A stretch of DNA of 6,829 bases from Halapricum hydrolyticum (GTDB taxonomy: Archaea; Halobacteriota; Halobacteria; Halobacteriales; Haloarculaceae): positions 1 to 6,829 of the forward strand of contig NZ_JAOPKC010000043.1 of the NCBI RefSeq assembly GCF_025517535.1, written 5' to 3'. The notes beneath the pieces were generated by a model. The model worked only from the letters and a program-made list of their open reading frames with translations, searched no databases and had not been told where the DNA came from. Of this stretch, positions 5,730 to 6,829 are shown in pieces. The translations under genes were made by a program, and so were the position numbers. Within the stretch, counting starts at the first letter, position 1. Each line of letters opens with the position of its first letter.

Positions 5730-5769
5730 CCAGAGTAAATTACTCCAGAGTAAGCTACCTCAGAGTGAA
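5725..5769. promoter_or_regulatory. Operator-like array: three tandem 15-bp palindromic repeats
   Basis: The three units are TTACCCCAGAGTAAA (5725-5739), TTACTCCAGAGTAAG (5740-5754) and CTACCTCAGAGTGAA (5755-5769), in perfect 15-base register. The middle unit contains a perfect inverted repeat, TTACTC-CA-GAGTAA (5740-5753); the outer two are imperfect versions. The array lies 33-77 bases upstream of the winged-helix gene and 68-112 bases upstream of the divergent gene. Its left end covers the regulator's TATA-like box. The most likely reading is an autoregulatory operator binding dimers of that regulator, which could also control the divergent gene. Binding is inferred; the repeat structure is seen directly. 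Confidence 0.75.
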
Positions 5770-5805
5770 TCAAAGAAGTACGGAGCTGGCGGTTTGTGCC
5801 AGAAA

Positions 5806-5813
5806 CCATATCA
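5806..5813 (+). promoter_or_regulatory. TATA-like box of the 182-residue protein gene
   Basis: The sequence CCATATCA, preceded by a BRE-like AGAAA at 5801-5805, is centred about 28 bases before the ATG at 5837. This predicts a leaderless transcript, and no Shine-Dalgarno match is present. It lies about 37 bases downstream of the repeat array, outside direct overlap. Confidence 0.45.
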
Positions 5814-5836
5814 GACGACCCCGAGAAAAAGCGGAC

Positions 5837-6385
5837 ATGCCCGATGCGGAGCCGCCCGTCCCCGAAGACGTCCTCACGAGTGCCAAGGATCGGCTCGAGG
5901 AAGAAGAGATCTCGCTGGCGGACAACGAGGAGGTCCTCCACGCACTGAGCGAGCTGACGCCCGTCTACGAGAGCGACCGGTCGTACTTCGTGCTCGGGAA
6001 CTACGACCGCGAGCCGATCCGACGGCTGAACCTGGTGGTCGACCGCCTCAACCGTCGCCAGGACGCCTACGCGTTCCGGATGGTCGATATCCGCGGGGAG
6101 TGGGACAACAGCATCCAGAAGTTCTGCCTGATCGCCGATATCGTCACCTACCTCGTCGGCGTCGCTGAAAAGGAACCGAGCGATTTCCTCGTCGAACAGG
6201 GGCTACTCGTGGGCACGACCGAGTATTTCTCCAAGAGTCACGTTCTCAAGCGAGAGTACGAGGACGAGGAACACCCGTTCGGCTGGATGCAGGACGGCGT
6301 CTTCGAGTTGTTCGACCGGGACGGGCGACTGTATCGCTGGCGGACCGAAGTGGAACTCGTCGACGTGACCGAGGAACTTCCCTGA
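5837..6385 (+). CDS. Acidic cytoplasmic protein of unknown function, possibly NDT/TIR-like
   Basis: This 182-residue protein is not one I can name. After an acidic N-terminal helix (about 10-45), SYFVLGNYD at 49-57 looks like the first strand and loop of a Rossmann-like fold. RRLNLVVDRLN (62-72) looks like the following helix, and ADIVTYLVGV at 100-109 a further strand. PSDFLVEQGLL at 114-124 is placed like the loop and glutamate (Glu120) of nucleoside 2-deoxyribosyltransferase-like and TIR-like domains. That resemblance is pattern-based and tentative. The C-terminal part has FGWMQDGVFELFDRDGRLYRW (148-168). There is no membrane segment, signal peptide or cysteine motif. The ATG at 5837 fits the TATA-like box; the open frame runs further upstream but passes through the repeat array. 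It is divergent from the winged-helix regulator, so may be its target. The McrBC operon is nearby but not in the same transcription unit. Confidence 0.75.
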   Translation: MPDAEPPVPEDVLTSAKDRLEEEEISLADNEEVLHALSELTPVYESDRSYFVLGNYDREPIRRLNLVVDRLNRRQDAYAFRMVDIRGEWDNSIQKFCLIADIVTYLVGVAEKEPSDFLVEQGLLVGTTEYFSKSHVLKREYEDEEHPFGWMQDGVFELFDRDGRLYRWRTEVELVDVTEELP

Positions 6386-6440
6386 GAAAGCGAGCCGAGG
6401 ACACCCAAAGGACGAAAACGTGATTGCAAACTGTGAAGAG

Positions 6441-6587
6441 GCGGTGAGAGACTAGCATACGCGCCGGAGGCGCGTTTCACTGCGGCCGACTGAAAGAAGG
6501 CCGCAGGTAGTTTTTCCCCACGTTTTTCCAAGGAGTGGTGCCCGCAGGGCCGCAGGCCCGAGGACACCCGACGCAGGAAAAAGTGGT
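6441..6587 (+). repeat. Structured direct repeat, copy 2; candidate RNA or terminator element
   Basis: Same element as at 5125-5273. The stems are ACGCGCC/GGCGCGT (6459-6475, loop GGA), CTGCGGCC/GGCCGCAG (6480-6506), T5 at 6511-6515, TTTTTCC/GGAAAAA (6523-6529 with 6576-6582) extended by CCAC/GTGG (6518-6521 with 6583-6586, G6522 bulged), and GGTG..CC/GG.CACC (6537-6542 with 6562-6568, A6564 bulged). Relative to copy 1, a T-A pair becomes G-C in the GGTT/AACC stem, and a G-T wobble becomes C-G in the long stem. The innermost hairpin here is GGGCC-GCA-GGCCC (6547-6559), which copy 1 has replaced by GCGAGCGGAGCGAGC-like sequence. It starts 55 bases after the 182-residue protein gene and ends about 40 bases before the SDR gene. 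Confidence 0.75.
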
Positions 6588-6598
6588 TGCCAAATCTC

Positions 6599-6606
6599 CA
6601 AATACT
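6599..6606 (+). promoter_or_regulatory. TATA-like box of the SDR gene
   Basis: AAATACTA is centred about 26 bases before the ATG at 6629. This again predicts a leaderless transcript, starting downstream of the second structured repeat, so that gene is probably transcribed separately from the one before the repeat. Confidence 0.45.
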
Positions 6607-6628
6607 AGGGCTACATGTTCTAACGTGC

Positions 6629-6829
6629 ATGAGCAGTTTTGATTTCAGCGGCCGTGTTGCCGCAGTCACGGGTGGCGCGTCAGGCATCGGTCGAGAAGTA
6701 GCTGTCGAGTTCGCCGAAAGCGGCGCGTCGGTCGTCGTCGCCGACGTCGACGACGAGGGCGGACAGGACACGGTCGAACAGATCGAGAGCGACGGTGGAG
6801 AGGCCGTCTACGTCAACACCGACGTCACG
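6629..6829 (+). CDS. Short-chain dehydrogenase/reductase, N-terminal 67 residues
   Basis: This is the start of a classical SDR oxidoreductase, cut by the window edge; the family is normally about 250 residues. The fragment begins MSSFDFSGRVAAVTGG. The nucleotide-binding TGGASGIG motif lies at 14-21, VVVADVD at 35-41 puts an acidic residue (Asp39) at the end of the second strand, and NTDVT at 63-67 matches the adenine-ring-binding site. The acidic Asp39 points to NAD(H) rather than NADP(H), by family rule. The catalytic Ser, Tyr and Lys lie beyond the window, so the substrate cannot be guessed. The start fits the TATA-like box 26 bases upstream. Confidence 0.92.
   Translation, partial: MSSFDFSGRVAAVTGGASGIGREVAVEFAESGASVVVADVDDEGGQDTVEQIESDGGEAVYVNTDVT

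Noticed and set aside
5725..5769. CRISPR array
   Set aside because: The 15-base units are contiguous with no spacers and are too short; no cas genes are present. A promoter operator array explains them better.
5210..5836. Upstream extension of the 182-residue protein's reading frame
   Set aside because: The extension overlaps the regulator gene on the other strand, the structured repeat and the 15-bp repeats. Recognisable protein character begins only at the ATG at 5837, which has its own TATA-like box.
6441..6587. Short minus-strand peptides across the repeats (for example KRASGAYASL)
   Set aside because: A similar peptide appears opposite both copies, but the frames are open only across the repeat and differ beyond it, with no start signal. 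The stems explain the conservation.

Overview
The window looks like chromosomal DNA of a haloarchaeon (class Halobacteria). The proteins are very acidic and the DNA is GC-rich. Several starts are leaderless, with a TATA-like box 26-33 bases before the ATG. The first complete gene is an archaeal-type aspartyl-tRNA synthetase. I cannot name the genus from sequence alone.

Left part (1-2084), all on the minus strand: the first 48 bases are the start of a truncated gene with a good Shine-Dalgarno site. A hairpin-rich spacer of about 345 bases follows, then aspS (394-1698) and a 71-residue putative zinc-binding protein (1869-2084). The aspS product carries the residue pair that marks non-discriminating enzymes, so it probably charges both tRNA(Asp) and tRNA(Asn).

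Middle (2190-5049), plus strand: a two-gene operon overlapping by 8 bases encodes a McrBC-type, modification-dependent restriction system. The first protein joins an N-terminal YTH/EVE-like base-reader domain to a McrB-family AAA+ motor. The second is a McrC-like protein with a DUF2357-like region and a C-terminal PD-(D/E)XK nuclease. This is the clear defence cassette of the window. Its DNA is lower in GC than aspS, which suggests acquisition.

Right part (5050-6829): a winged-helix regulator (minus, 5288-5692) is divergent from a 182-residue acidic protein of unknown function (plus, 5837-6385). Between them lie three tandem 15-bp palindromic repeats that look like an operator array. This pair is bracketed by two direct copies of a structured element of about 147 bases (5125-5273 and 6441-6587). 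The copies differ mostly in loops or by pair-preserving changes within stems, and each lies just 3' of a plus-strand gene. That makes them the best candidate for an undescribed RNA or terminator-like element here. The window ends inside the N-terminus of a short-chain dehydrogenase/reductase.
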